DNA of 64,000 nt, from assembly GCF_029784165.1 (NCBI RefSeq), contig NC_073696.1, positions 231,645,771 to 231,709,770 on the forward strand, written 5' to 3'. Every line of letters starts with the position of its first letter. Position 1 is the first letter of the stretch. Positions 12,120-23,588 of this stretch are shown piece by piece. The DNA comes from Wyeomyia smithii (Eukaryota; Arthropoda; Insecta; Diptera; Culicidae). The position numbers were made by a program, and so were the translations under genes. Below the pieces are notes generated by a model. It made no database searches. It worked only from the letters and a program-made list of their open reading frames with translations, and was not told the origin of the DNA.

Positions 12120-12470
12120 CGTGGCCTCTTACAGCATATTTTCGGGTTTTATAGGAGCCTGCTTCTGCTCAAATAAATCATTTCACATTTGGATGGTGCA
12201 ACCGTCGGACATAATTCAGCAGCAGCCAGTAGCAGCAGTTCTGACTAGTTTTGGCAATGACACCAGCTCTCTGGGCTCTGGCAATCATAATCTGCTGGCC
12301 GTGTCTAGTGCTCAGTGTGCAAACAGCTTTTCGTTGTGTTGTCAGAGAGCCTTATTCCCACTGTCTAAGGAGTGCATATGATCAGTATTATATCTACTGA
12401 CTTTAAATTAAATAACACATCGTCCTTTTCAAGACAACACAAAAAAATGATTGAAGATTCAACAAACAAA
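12120..12470 (+). repeat. Stem-loop repeat family, copy B
   Basis: TATA-like TTTTATAGGAGCC at about 12147-12159 is followed by the 'ctgctcaaataaatcattt' leader, CAGCAGCAGCC/AGCAGCAG tract, 'agagccttattcccactgtc', and a hairpin at 12422-12435 (GTCCT-TTTC-AAGAC, one mismatch). Distance from TATA to hairpin is about 270 bp. No coding function is evident. Confidence 0.55.
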
Positions 12471-13944
12471 CAATCGTAATCACCACAAAGACATTTCTGA
12501 TTACAAAACACCATAACGAGATATACGCGTGTAACGTTCCAAGTTTGGCTTATGACACCGTAAAAAATCAACCTTCATGAAAATTTGGAAAAATGTTCTC
12601 AAGAAGTTGCACTTTAAGTTTCGCACAATTTTTTGTTTTGACATTTAATTATAGTCTAATAGGCATTACATTGTCATCTTGTTTTTTTATATATCTTCAT
12701 ATTCTCTTATTCTTATGCTTCTTAAATTATTGTATTGAAAAGTTATAATAAAAAAATTGCGATAACTCGGTTCGAATGTTTGTAAATATCGCATGTTCCA
12801 CGCCAAACAATTGTGTTAACCTGTCAGACAACCCCTCAAGAAAGTGGCACCATCGCACGGTAATGGTAAACTGAATATATTACAGATACCTTTTTCCCTT
12901 ACATCGTACGAGACAGACACGCATTACATTCTGTGCCTTGTGTCAATTCCTATATTGGTCCAATTTCTCAAGTAGCAAAAAGCAAACAAGGTCGCTGTCA
13001 CAGCTCGGTATGTCAGTCGGTAGATAGTCGTGACAGGGGACTTCCCTGCTGATTTATTGTTGTCTAAGCAGCAAGTCGGCTACCGTCCGTAACTAAACGA
13101 CTGGTGAAATTCCCGCTCCGACTTATTGTTTCAAACTGCTTTAAGGTTAACGAGTGGAAATTACTTAGCTTCCGCGCTACCCAGTTGAAAAAGTTCGGGC
13201 CGCGTTTCGAAACAGCTACGCACGGATGAAAGGGCAAATTTTATGGCATTAAATCATCCAATCAAACGATTAATATTGATTACCACCAATCAAACTGAAG
13301 TAAAGCGCCCGAATCGATTCGAAATAAATTGCAGCACATCTGTCGAGGCGAGCGATTCATTAATCACACTCTTTTAACAGCGCGCGAATGTCATTTTCAT
13401 CCCAGTAGGGTTGCGTTAGCATAAAGCCTTGAGAAAAAACTCAATTTTCAACTTTCGAACATTTTTGTTTGAATTCACTTTCTCTGAATCTTGTTCTAGT
13501 CTTCTTTAATATTTTAAGGCCTATTATTATGTTTGTAAGGCTAGTAGAGATAAAGATGCACAGAAAATTCAGTCAGTCGAATTTGAAAAACTCTTGAAAT
13601 AATAATTCAAATTCGAATAAAATTTCCATACAAAAAAGAAAACGAAGCTTGGATTTTTGATAAAAAAATCTAAAAAAAATATTTTGAGACCCCCTGCAGC
13701 AGCAGTAGCAGTAACAAACGCACTGAACTTTACCGATTCGCAGCTAATTGATCGCATCGCCCGACGATCGGATGATGTTTAGCTGGCGTAGGGAGAGAGG
13801 GAGGGGGAGCTGCGCAATTAATTTACTTCATCGCATTGCGTTGTGTTTCGTTTGTTTTTCAGCTGGATATGTGACCGTGAGTGAGGTCTGTATGTTTATC
13901 ACATGATCTAATGTTATTTTTTTTTCTTCGATTTGTTTCTACAG
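12471..13944. other. Unique region upstream of the FERM gene
   Basis: Largely free of recognised repeats. About 13230-13400 is dense in TAAT/ATTA cores ('cattaaatcatccaatcaa', 'gattaatattgattacc', 'cattaatcac') and is the best candidate here for a cis-regulatory block. A possible small intron (GTGAGT at 13876, TTTCTACAG at 13937-13945) may lie in the 5' leader. Confidence 0.35.
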
Positions 13945-13945
13945 G

Positions 13946-14706
13946 TCTACCATCTCTCTGGTGCCGAAAAGCCACACCCCACAAACTCACGACAGCGGGG
14001 GCAGCATTTCGCGGATCTGCCGTTACAGTCGTTAAACAGGAACAGGAGCCGGATCCGAATTGTTGATTTGTTGGAATGGATGTTTAGAATCTTCGGGAGT
14101 GAATAAATGTGAAAAATTGTGTGAAATCAGTCAAGAAAGTATATATTTCATCGCAGAGTTGTGTTACTGCTAGCGTGCTGGTTCTAAAGTCAGTTTAGTT
14201 TGAGTTCGTATATTGATGATGATGATGATCGACGGCATTGTGTGTGTGATGCAACGGGGATGATGAAGGCAAACGCTGACGGTCGAGTGCAAGCAGAAGT
14301 GGCGGAATCAGTCGGTAAATAATAATGAAAGAAGAGCAGGGCATGTAGCCCAGATGTGATCAGCCGGTTGGAAAGATAGCGTAGTCGTGCGTTCGTTGGT
14401 TTACTTTGTGTTTTCTGTTATCTGTTTTAGTCATTTCACTTAGTGAAAATATTTTGTGAGTGTAAGTGCGCTGAGGCTACCAGTAAATGAGTGAAAGATA
14501 GGTGGTCTATGTGTAACGAGCGAAAATAAAACGAAAACAAAACGCTGAAAGCAACGACGTTTCAAGCAGGTCACTAGAACTTTGCGGCTTTACATCACAG
14601 CTGTGGCACTTGACTTCACGTGATTTGTGCTAGACCTGAACAAGCAGTTGTGCCAAAAAGTGAACAAATTGAGTACATCTCAAATAAACCAAATCACAAT
14701 TATATC
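13946..14706 (+). promoter_or_regulatory. Probable 5' leader of the FERM-domain gene
   Basis: Non-repetitive sequence running into the ATG at 14707. A polypyrimidine acceptor (TTTCTACAG, ending 13945) suggests a leader exon starting here. It contains several short upstream ORFs. The transcription start cannot be placed from sequence alone. Confidence 0.35.
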
Positions 14707-14910
14707 ATGTCACTCGACTCAATGGGACCGTCAGCTGTTGGCGGGAGCAGTTCCGGTGTCGGTACTCTGTCCGGTACCAGAATGATTCACTCACTCAGCA
14801 CACCGTCCGGAGTGGATGGAACCATTTCGGCATCACATTCCCGTGGCGGCAAGAAGCTGGCCGTACGGATCCAAATGCTCGACGATAGTGTCACCATGTT
14901 TCAGGTTCAG
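14707..14910 (+). CDS. FERM-domain protein, first coding exon (FARP/Cdep-like), partial
   Basis: Encodes 68 residues in phase 0: MSLDSMGPSAVGG, a Gly/Ser-rich linker, then GGKKLAVRIQMLDDSVTMFQ, the first strand pair of the ubiquitin-like F1 lobe of a FERM domain (the pattern IQMLDD followed by a hydrophobic VxV is shared with FARP/CDEP and 4.1-family proteins). FERM proteins tether membrane proteins to cortical actin; the FARP group also carries RhoGEF domains, which would lie in exons not seen here. The start is chosen because upstream in-frame sequence has no ATG. The exon ends in CAG|GTAAGA, a strong donor. No later FERM exon (for example the LNLLExDYFGL block) was found in the rest of the window, suggesting a very long intron. 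Family-level call is good; the exact member is uncertain. Confidence 0.65.
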
Positions 14911-15815
14911 GTAAGAATCAACCTCGAAGGCAAAGCTTGTTTTGCGAAATCATTTTTAGCAAGTCAGTCAAGAAAACGCCGGTCAGACAGAAAAGCGGTC
15001 AGTTTATTGACGGCGGACCGAAAAGCAGGTCACTAAAAAGACTTAAACTTTCGCTCGCTCGCACACTCTTCACCGCACTTTATTTTCTCTAGTCGAATAT
15101 AAATGGGCGTTCATCAACATTTCCAAGACCCGGCGCTCATTTGTTTTTAATAACGGCGCCAACAGTTTGTCTGCCCTTGTTTCTGCTTTGGCTTGCAAAT
15201 TTTAGCTACGATTTAAAATTTTGTTTCCTCCATTATCGAAGGGCGTGAGAAGCAAGACCGAAAACAACACTGCGGATGATGCGGCGAACACAGATGGGAA
15301 AACAGATTGTCCCCTCATCCGGATAAGCGGACAAAAACGCGTGGGCATTCTCGCGGCTATGACCTGCCGCCGGCTCAGTTGTTGATGTCTTTTCTCTTCC
15401 CCACAGCAACCAGCTAAACTCGTTTTCTTACGGCACGATACCATAAAATCGCGAATCGAATAGGCTTTTCGAGTTTCTTTTCTACCTGTGCCGGTCACTG
15501 GAAAGTGACTCCGCTGATCGGAAAGTTTCGTTATAGTGATTTTATCTCGGATAAATTTTTCTGAATGAGGCATCAGTGACACTTTTTGATACAATTTCAA
15601 AAGTAAGAAAGATAAGCATTATTTGACTTCGCAACGGCCAAAAAGTTTACGTCGAATAAAACTGGACGACAGATGAAATGATTTATTTTGTTTTGTCTTA
15701 GATTTAAAAACCATGATTGAATCGAATTAATTTGCTATATCAATTTTGTAAATTTTTGTAAATTTGTTTTTCTTTTTGGTTATAATTTTTGAATTAGTAA
15801 ATCATAACTAGAAAA
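14911..15815 (+). other. Start of the FERM gene first intron
   Basis: Begins with the GTAAGA donor. Sequence to about 15600 looks unique (not obviously repeat-derived). No other gene seen; the ORF at 15202-15600 on the minus strand has no domain I recognise. Confidence 0.4.
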
Positions 15816-16616
15816 CAATGGTGGGCACCATTCCGCTAATTCGCTAATTAGCGACGCTAAAATTCAGTTAGCGATTTAGCGATTTCGCTAATTTTTGAAC
15901 TGGTTAGCGAAACTGTTAGCGTCGCTAAAATTTCAGCCTTCGAAACGCTAATCGCTAATTCGCTAAATTTTGTGGAGAAGCGACAATAGAAATATTTAGA
16001 AAAACTGTGAATTGCTGATGGCGTACGTAAATTGCTTCGAAAGATGAACATACTTTACTGCGAAAGTTACTTTTGTCAGTTTTTTTACCCTAGATTGGAG
16101 TTCCAGTTATCGTACAAGCCACAGGAGCATTTTGAAGAACAAGCACAAGGTCTAGATTGAATTTTTGGCACACCAGAACTTTGGAAAATTGCAATGCGCT
16201 TGAAATTATGACAACTTTGGTTATACTTTTTCGATTCAGATAATAATTGAATTTTCATGAAAACATTCCTAAGAGTATCTATTTTCAATGCAAGCTAAAT
16301 AACTTTTGTTATTCTTGTTTTTACAGAATCAAATATGAATACCGTTTTGTGAACCTCTTACTGTAAATAGCTTTAAAAAGTAATTTTCGTTTGTTTAACC
16401 AAAACAGATCAAAGTGGTCCAAATCTTACAAAACACGAGCAATAAATATAGCGATATGACTATTTACATATTAAAAAGTTAGCGATTAGCGATTAGCGAA
16501 AGTTCCGCTAATGTGGGTTTAGCGTTTAGCGATTATCGAGCTAAATTTTCCGGTTAGCGACTTAGCGATAAGCGTCGCTAAATTTTCGGTTAGCGGTGCC
16601 CACCACTGCTAGGAAA
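15808..16616. mobile_element. hAT MITE rich in TTAGCG motifs
   Basis: The element (15816-16608) begins CAATGGTGGGCACC and ends GGTGCCCACCACTG, flanked by CTAGAAAA and CTAGGAAA (8 bp, one difference). Both subterminal regions are arrays of TTAGCG/CGCTAA, spaced as in hAT transposase-binding regions. It is 793 bp without transposase. Confidence 0.88.
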
Positions 16617-17860
16617 TCGTAGAGATGATCTTTAATTGTCTCGGTGTCTTTGAACTTTTATAAAAGGACAATTCTAAAACATAAAAATTGACGAAAATTT
16701 CTAAGCACCGGGAAAAAAGACGGGAAGCTGGACTTTACACCGAGGAAATCATCCTTCTTTCTTGTTGAATCATTTTTGAGGAGATATTAACGTGAAGAAC
16801 TTTGATTGGCTTTACCGCTTCGGGGCACGTGTTTCCGAAATTCGGTTGAGCTGAAATTTTACAAGGAGCCTTTTTTCTAAAGGACGAAACCTTTGAGCCT
16901 CACTGCTAAATCCAATCTGAAAGTCAAACTTTTCCCATACAAGTCATGACTGAAACATTTGCCGATTAGGCCTAGGATAAGTTTGGTCATCATCGTCAAG
17001 TCATCGCATTACCGCCAATCAAAAACGACTTATCAAGCTCCCAGAAGGCTCAAGAACGTGTGGATCGATTTTGGATTCCTTCCATTTCCATGTCTGAGAA
17101 GTCGATGTAGTATCTGAGTAGCTTTATCTACAAAATCTTCATCTTATCGCACGAAAACGTAATCGGCAACGTTGGAATTTCAGCATTGAGTGGAATGTTA
17201 CCCTGATAGTAAGTAATGCTGTAAGAGTGTGTACTCACCACTCGCACTGAAAATCTTTTACAAATAATTTGTTTACTTTTGTTTGTGAACGATATTGACG
17301 CGTTAGATAGGTAACAATTTTCCTCTAGCTGTCGGAAACTGATGCTGAATTCAATTTCTCGGCGGGTTTGTTTTGGTCGGTGGAGGCAGCTTTTGCAGGA
17401 TTATGCGTTCATCCTCGATCGGGGTATGAAAGACACGCGTCGTTTGTTTGTGTTCGAAAAGTGCGCGTTTTTGTCCTATAGGAGCAAAGTTTGTTCCGCT
17501 TCTTGTTGGGTAAGACTGTCAACGATCTAGAGATAAAAAGGATATAAATTGTGCAGGATTCTATGAAAGTACTTGCTAAAGCCGGCGAAGGCTGAAACAG
17601 ATGTTTTCATTATTTTTTGTTAAGCAATGTTTGCAAGTCTATACATTAAAAGTATCTCGCTTATTTTTTTTTTAAATGAAAAACCAGAAAAATTTAAGAA
17701 ATGTCGTTGGCAATAAGCGGGAAAAATAAAAACTGATTTTGAATGGCCACACTCTATTACTAATAACATAAGTTGGAAGACAAAGGGTAGGTATACCAGT
17801 CGCGGCAATACCTGAAAAACGAACCAGTCATTGCCTAATGAGTTTAAATAAAATAGTACC
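16617..17860. other. No gene seen
   Basis: AT-rich intronic or intergenic sequence. The ORF at 17342-17530 (plus) has no recognised domain and no typical coding composition. Confidence 0.4.
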
Positions 17861-17943
17861 ATGTCTGGTACTACAGTAGTAACTGTGATTATGCGGTATA
17901 GCCATAACTGTTACACTTGCCATGATTGGGCCACTCACCCTAT

Positions 17944-18296
17944 TCATAAAAAAATACAACAGTTTCTAAATTTCCAACATTCCTTGGCTTTAAACCATAA
18001 AGAACTCAAGTATTTTGTTGTAATTATTGCCAAAGTATGTAATCGCATGGAAATGGCTTGATGGGTAACTTCTAATACCAAAGCAAGCTTTTCCTGCTTT
18101 TGGAATGAATCCTCCTTGAGCAATTTCTCCAACTCAGCGTCTTCGAAAATTTTTGGCTTTCCTTCACATGGACAGTCATCAACATCGAAAATACCGTCTT
18201 CAAAGCAACGGAACCATTTCGGGCCGTAGTTCATTTAGAGGACCATTTCCGTAAACTATTTATAACTCTCGATGCGTTTCAGCTGCCGATTTGTAT
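17944..18296 (-). pseudogene. mariner transposase N-terminal fragment
   Basis: Minus strand reads AAETHREL, a stop, IVYGNG, then (after a frameshift) PKWFRCFEDGIFDVDD, ELEKLLKEDSFQKQEKLA and LEVTHQAISMRL: the paired helix-turn-helix DNA-binding half of a mariner transposase. The catalytic domain is absent. No inverted ends were found, so this is a truncated relic. Confidence 0.8.
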
Positions 18297-18431
18297 GAAT
18301 GTACTGAAAAAAATAACACTTCTCGCAAATAACGAATATTTAATTCATATTTAGGCATTTCCATGCAACTAAAAGTATATGACACCACAATTAAATCACT
18401 GGCGTGTCAATGCGGCTTATTTACCATATGT

Positions 18432-18712
18432 TAAGTGCCGATAGGTTAAGTGGTCCCCGTGGTCCTGTGGTTAGCGATGTCGGTCGGATAGCTCTCCCAC
18501 ACGGTTGTGATATCGGGTTCGATTCCCGATCGAGTCGAGGATCTTTTCGAGCTGGAAATTTTCTCGACTCAGCACTGGGGCACGGTGTGTCGTTGTACTT
18601 ATCCTACACATGAAAAATTTGCCAAAAACAATATCGATAACGAATTCTCTCAACTAATCTAGTTGATCGAGACGGCTAAGCGTGCGATATTGTTTTTGTA
18701 AGTGCCGATAGG
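18432..18712 (+). mobile_element. tRNA-derived SINE (Feilai-like)
   Basis: The 253-bp body (18446-18698) is flanked by a 14-bp direct repeat TAAGTGCCGATAGG. It has an A-box-like TGGTTAGCGATG near 18471 and a B box GGTTCGATTCC at 18516-18526, the internal RNA polymerase III promoter of tRNA-derived SINEs. The Feilai name is a guess from memory; class and duplication are directly visible. Confidence 0.88.
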
Positions 18713-18796
18713 ATTGTGTATGTCGGATTTTTTTACGTAGAATACGTCTTATTTTAAAAGGGTGCTATTCCGAAATATCGAAAATAGAGTTGAACG

Positions 18797-19960
18797 GTAG
18801 AATGAATGCAATGCAATGAGAAGTACACCAACCAAGGCATTGGAAGCTTTACTCTTTATGCTTCCACTGCATCAGTTTATACAATTAGAAGCAGAGAAGA
18901 GTGCTTTAAGGATTAAAAGACTCTTAAAACTCTTTGAAGGTGACCTAACAGGTCATCTAAATATCCTAAAAACTATTCGTATCGATCCCCTAGTAACCAA
19001 CAATGAAGACTGGATGGAGAAAAGATACAACTTTGAAGGGAGATATCAAATAGTTAAACCTGAGCGCGATGGTTGTGGAACGCGGGGGTCCCGATCTCCG
19101 TCCGGGATCAATTGTTTTTTACACAGATGGTTCAAAAATGAACGATCGTGTGGGAGCAGGAGTAACAGGCCAAGAAGTAGATCTATCAATTCCGATGGGT
19201 CGATGGCCAACCATTTTCCAAGCCAAAGTCCAAGCTATACTAGAATGTTCTGTTATATGCCTCCGCAGGAAATACAGACACTCAAACATTTGCATCATGT
19301 CTGACAGTCAAGCAGCTTTAAATGCTCTGAAGTCTGCAACATGCACATCAAAACTTGTTTGGGAGTGTTCTGTGGAATCGATGGGAACGAAAAAGCCGAT
19401 GAACTTGCAAGACTTGGATCGTCTCATCAGTACATAGGACCAGAACCTTTCTGTGGCTTATCCGCTTCTTCACTTAAAATGGAGCTGAAAGCATGGGAAA
19501 TTTCGAAGATGAAGTCCAACTGGACAAATACTTCCATTGGTAGGCAGTCAAAGAGGTTTATAACACCGAACGGTCCTATGACTCGCAAAATACTGGAGCT
19601 TTCAAAGAAAGATCTAAGCACATATACTGGTCTAATAACAGGGCATTGTCCGAGCCGTTATCACTTGAGGCTTATGAAAAAACTTCAAGATGATACGTGT
19701 CGCTTATGTGGCATGGAAAAAGAAGACTCGGAACACCTATTATGCCGATGTCCGGCAAATATTTATAAAAGACATAAGTTCTTCAAGAGGGGCTGTTAGA
19801 ACCCTCTGATATCTGGAGAACAACTCCCAGTACGGTTATTCGCTTCATGCGAAGTGTAATACCAGACTGGACTAATGCTATTGGTCATATCATGACGGCC
19901 ACTTCCAATAGTGGTACGTTATCCTGACTTAGCAAAATTAAAAAGGGCATATGTCACAAA
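18797..19960 (+). mobile_element. RNase H-bearing non-LTR retrotransposon (I/LOA group), 3' fragment
   Basis: Three overlapping frames make up the C-terminal part of a non-LTR polyprotein: ALEALLFMLPLHQFIQLEAE; PGSIVFYTDGSKMNDRVGAG and SDSQAALNALKS (RNase H); GIDGNEKADELARLGSS (last RNase H motif); and CPSRYHLRL followed by CRLCGMEKEDSEHLLCRC, a CCHC-type finger. The middle of RNase H is deleted between ALKS and GNEKAD (about 19335-19345) and the 5' two thirds are missing. It is related to, but diverged from, the element at 29515-33740. Confidence 0.85.
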
Positions 19961-21121
19961 AGATCAAAAAATTGGTCGCAGTGATAAAATACCCAACACG
20001 AAAATAAAAATAGAATGAAAGATATCACATGCTCACAACTTTGTTAAGTCATAGATATCTTGTTGAAAAGAAAAAAAAATTCTCTAGTTTATGAAGTAAA
20101 TTTTTGAAACATTTTATTAATAGTAAAGAGGTCAAATTGTATTGCCAATTTTATGTTAGTTCAACCAATTGCGTAACCGCAATGATGCATTCCAAGCACT
20201 TCCCCAGCACAGCCGACACTAAAGTATACAAACGATTTGACTTTGTGAATGATTTGTTGTTGTTGCAACAAACTCGTGTACACGACACGCCCATCGGAAA
20301 CATAACTGTCATTAGTCAGGCACTGTAGCAAAGGGATGATTTGCTGAAAACCGGATCGATCAGTAACAAGCAAACTTGCCGTAGCGCAGTAGGCGACGAT
20401 TTTGACAGGATGTTTTCATGGTTTTTGCAGCAACACACGTTCATTTGATTACAGCATTCCGTAGTGGACGGCGCCTTGTTTAATTGACGTTATTATTGTT
20501 CTGCCATTCGTCAGAACGCACAGTGCGTTGAGCCATAGACAAAAATCGTTTTTCTTTCTTTTTTATTTGGATGCAACAAGTACCCAGAAGTGTTCACAGA
20601 TATCTCTTGGGTTGTGAACAAGTATTGGTGAGCTTTGGGAAGCATCACAAATACTAATACAAGCATAGCAAGCGTTAGCGTTCAGAGCAATCATTAGTTT
20701 CACATTTCGTGCTAAATTATCGCGCGTTTTCTAAACGTTGGTAAAACCTAATTACTTCGTGTATTCCAATAACACAAAATGTAAAATAACAATCAAGGTT
20801 AGTGCAATATATTTCATTGATAGAGAGACTTGGTTTAGATTGCGTGTATGATTAATCGGTATCATGAGTTGGTGAAGGTATTAATCCTTAAAAAAACGCG
20901 AACTCAAACTTTCATTAGCGTTTAAAAAAAGTTCCACCGAGCTCCTCTCTAAAACATACATCAAAAGTTTGCTTGAAGTGTCCTTTACAAAATATATAAA
21001 AATTAGCTGCAACTTCCTGCAACTCTGAGAGATTTTTATTTTTCGTATGTCAATGCCGATCGCTCGTGAAGCGGCAGATATTTGAAAACTGGTTTAACTG
21101 AAATGCAAGCAAAAGAACACC
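19961..21121. other. No gene seen
   Basis: No domains, RNA genes or terminal repeats that I can recognise. Confidence 0.4.
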
Positions 21122-21517
21122 ATGTTTATTTCGTTATTGTCTCTACCAGAAGACACAGTTGAGCATGTTTATGAAAATTTGCACAAGTTTTCTGCTGTAT
21201 ATTGTCCGAAATTGAACTCGAAATGGGAGAAATGCAATAGAATGAAAAAGTATTTTATGAAAAAGCATGAAATTTTGTTGGAGTCACCGCTTGCTCTTCC
21301 TCGATTCGGTGAGAATAATAATTATGAATACAACCACATTTCTTCTTGTGAGCGTCCTCAGAAACTTCTTGAAAGCTGCTCAACCAGAGTTAAAAAACGG
21401 CGAGTTGCAGAGCTCGTTGAAAATAACTCTTCAAAAGAATTAGTATTTGCTGCAACCGTTTCGAACAACTATTCCAACTCGTCTATAGATGACCCAAAAC
21501 TTGACTTGATAATATAA
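21122..21517 (+). CDS. Unrecognised 131-residue ORF
   Basis: ATG-initiated, uninterrupted, and followed by AT-rich sequence with AATAAT-type signals. The protein is basic and hydrophilic in the middle (WEKCNRMKKYFMKKHE), then RPQKLLESCSTRVKKRRVAE and LVENNSSKELVFAA. The last part resembles the linker segment (roughly 'CSxRxKRRKxxxL...S..EL..AA') that I remember from uncharacterised, possibly transposon-derived proteins of insects and cnidarians; that is memory, not a search. No signal peptide or membrane segment. It may be the first exon of a larger protein, a domesticated fragment or a TE remnant. Confidence 0.4.
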   Translation: MFISLLSLPEDTVEHVYENLHKFSAVYCPKLNSKWEKCNRMKKYFMKKHEILLESPLALPRFGENNNYEYNHISSCERPQKLLESCSTRVKKRRVAELVENNSSKELVFAATVSNNYSNSSIDDPKLDLII

Positions 21518-22245
21518 TATGCATCATGAAGAATTTTAAATTTGTTTGTTACTCTGGTGATCAAATATACAAAAAATAATAAAAAATTATACGTAAAAGA
21601 ATACCTAAAAAAATCTTTTTTTTTGTTATAATTGCGCATAAGTCACTTTTGCAATAATGTAAAAGTAAGTAAAACTTATAAACCGCAGTTTTCGTTACAA
21701 CGTACAACTTTTACAAAGAGATTAACGGTTTCTGGTATAGGATGAGTGCGTTGGCGTTTGGGACAGTTTTGTGATTAAGTGTATCACATAAGACTTGTAT
21801 GCATTTGGTAGCTCTGAAGGTAACGAACAACTTTCCTTGGTACATCAACATGTTTTATCGACAAAATCGTGTAGTTTTGATTTTTGTCCCGTCTTACCCT
21901 ACATTCAACGCACTGTGGAACATTGCTAATAGTGATAAAAGCTTAGTGTTCATTTTTTGACCGCTGACGGCAAAAGCAACGATCGAAATGTTTTCATTTC
22001 CTCACCATTTCCTAGTCTCTATCTAAATACTGTGTTAATATTGTCTTTGTATTGTGATCAGGCTTAGGAAAAAGACTGGAGAGCGACACTATACTGACGA
22101 CTTTTCTCTCTTTTCACTCTAACAGCCTCATGAGTAAGCTATTCATGAGAGCACACATACAGCTACAGCTTACACAAGGCAACGAAACTGTCTTGTGTTG
22201 CACACGACAGCTCATTCCTGCGCATGTATTTTGTTCGTTCGGACA
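21518..22245. other. No gene seen
   Basis: AT-rich, no recognisable features apart from a scattering of GACAG-like words before the cluster that starts at 22246. Confidence 0.4.
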
Positions 22246-22725
22246 TGACAGCCTAGTTTGCTCATTTTGAGGATGTCCTGTTGGCTTGGCTTGCGCTGTT
22301 GACAGCCTGCTGATCTGTTGCGGCTGTCATCGACTCGCACTTTTTCGTTTTTTTTTCATAAGGCGGTGGGTTATTGAATACAAAGCAAACCGTTTCATAT
22401 GTGTTTCCATTGTTGATATTATTCCCCACGTAAGAAAAAACGTGTTTCGCACCATCTGTCTTTCATTCTTTCATCGGCCTTACTGTCGTGAATCATAATC
22501 ACCTGACATCCCGCTCGGATTCGTGCCGAAGGATGTCGGGGATTATAGGCTGTCATCAGCGACAGCTTAGAAGAACCAACAGACATAGGAGATGAAAATT
22601 AACAGCCCGTTTGGCATTGCATGTGTGCTGTCATTAGTTACTGTCGGGTTATGTACCGAATGTACGGGGAGCATGGAAAGCTGTACAATGCAATGACAGC
22701 CGAATTAGTTGAAAACTTGCTGTCA
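22246..22725. promoter_or_regulatory. TGACAG cluster, candidate TALE-homeodomain enhancer
   Basis: Seven copies of TGACAG or CTGTCA start at 22246, 22300, 22324, 22550, 22628, 22694 and 22720, against roughly 0.2 expected by chance in 480 bp. TGACAG is the core recognised by Meis/Homothorax/TGIF homeodomain proteins. The surrounding sequence is unique-looking. Regulatory role is inference. Confidence 0.45.
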
Positions 22726-23435
22726 TGAATATGTAGTCCTTTACATAAGCTTGATTATGATACACCGATGGCATTTTAACTTATTTACGATATGTCCGAG
22801 TTGTGTAGGCAAGACGTGTTTGTTGCCCTGAGAAAGGCCAATTGTAATTTTTTTTGGCAGACGAAACGAAACAATTCATTTTGTGCTAGTGTATTTGCAG
22901 CCCAACTTTTATTTTACTTTTTTTTCATAATACCGTGTGCATGGCCCCGCCAACTCATCGTGATAATCCTTTTCGTGGTTATTTGAGACAATAGCACGGG
23001 TTTATTTCACATCATCATCCATTCGTCCACTGACCTTCGTGCGATTCGGGGGTATATTTTAAATTCGTTTCCAGTTCACATTTTCAGCATTTGTTAATAC
23101 TAACCTAACAAACAATTGTGTTATATAACAACTTATCAAGCTGTAGTTCAAGCGAAATCCGTTCAATAGCAGCTATACAAGCTATAAATCAGCAAAGCTG
23201 TTTGTCGGGAAGCGTGCGTATTCTACATCAGTAATGCGGTCGTGTCTTGGATACAATCTCCTAATATTTTGTTACAAGTTACATTAGTTTTTGAATACCT
23301 AAACATTATTCGACATCTAGAGTGTTAAGTTGATACAAAGAGTTAGGACCAGGTTTGACAATAAATTGTTGAAGTAACTGTAAAAATGTCAAAAACTGGT
23401 AGAAAACTGGCTTCCAAATAAATTTTAAACATAAC
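22726..23435. other. No gene seen
   Basis: Unique-looking sequence without recognised features. The ORF at 22792-22986 has no domain. Confidence 0.35.
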
Positions 23436-23588
23436 TTAACCCTCTAGTGCCCAAATTATTTTCAGACGGACTTCGAAAAAATCACTTTGAAACTTTATAA
23501 ACATTTTTTAAGTATTGATTGAAGCTTTTTAGAGGTTTACCTGAAGACCGTCTCAAGGCGGCACTGGACTAGTGTTAAAGAGGGTTAA
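23436..23588. mobile_element. TTAA MITE, copy 1
   Basis: Bounded by TTAA at 23436-23439 and 23585-23588. Starts CCCTCTAGTGCCCAA and ends AGAGGG; the interior 'tgaagctttttagaggttt' matches the copy at 58067-58214. TTAA duplication and size suggest a piggyBac-type MITE. Confidence 0.75.

Noticed and set aside
11672..12154. 160-codon plus-strand ORF
   Set aside because: Starts inside the hAT MITE and ends in the stem-loop repeat; no motif, lysine-rich by composition.
10554..12470. Histone gene or pseudogene
   Set aside because: Stem-loop and TATA resemble histone genes, but no frame encodes any core or linker histone segment.
17944..18234. A host Paired/HTH transcription factor
   Set aside because: The FDVDD...ELEKLL...QAISMRL order is that of mariner transposases, and it is frameshifted and truncated.
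18446..18698. A functional tRNA gene
   Set aside because: A and B boxes are present, but the sequence does not fold as a full cloverleaf, continues 150 bp beyond and has target duplications: it is a SINE. The same applies to 28895, 51001 and 57082.
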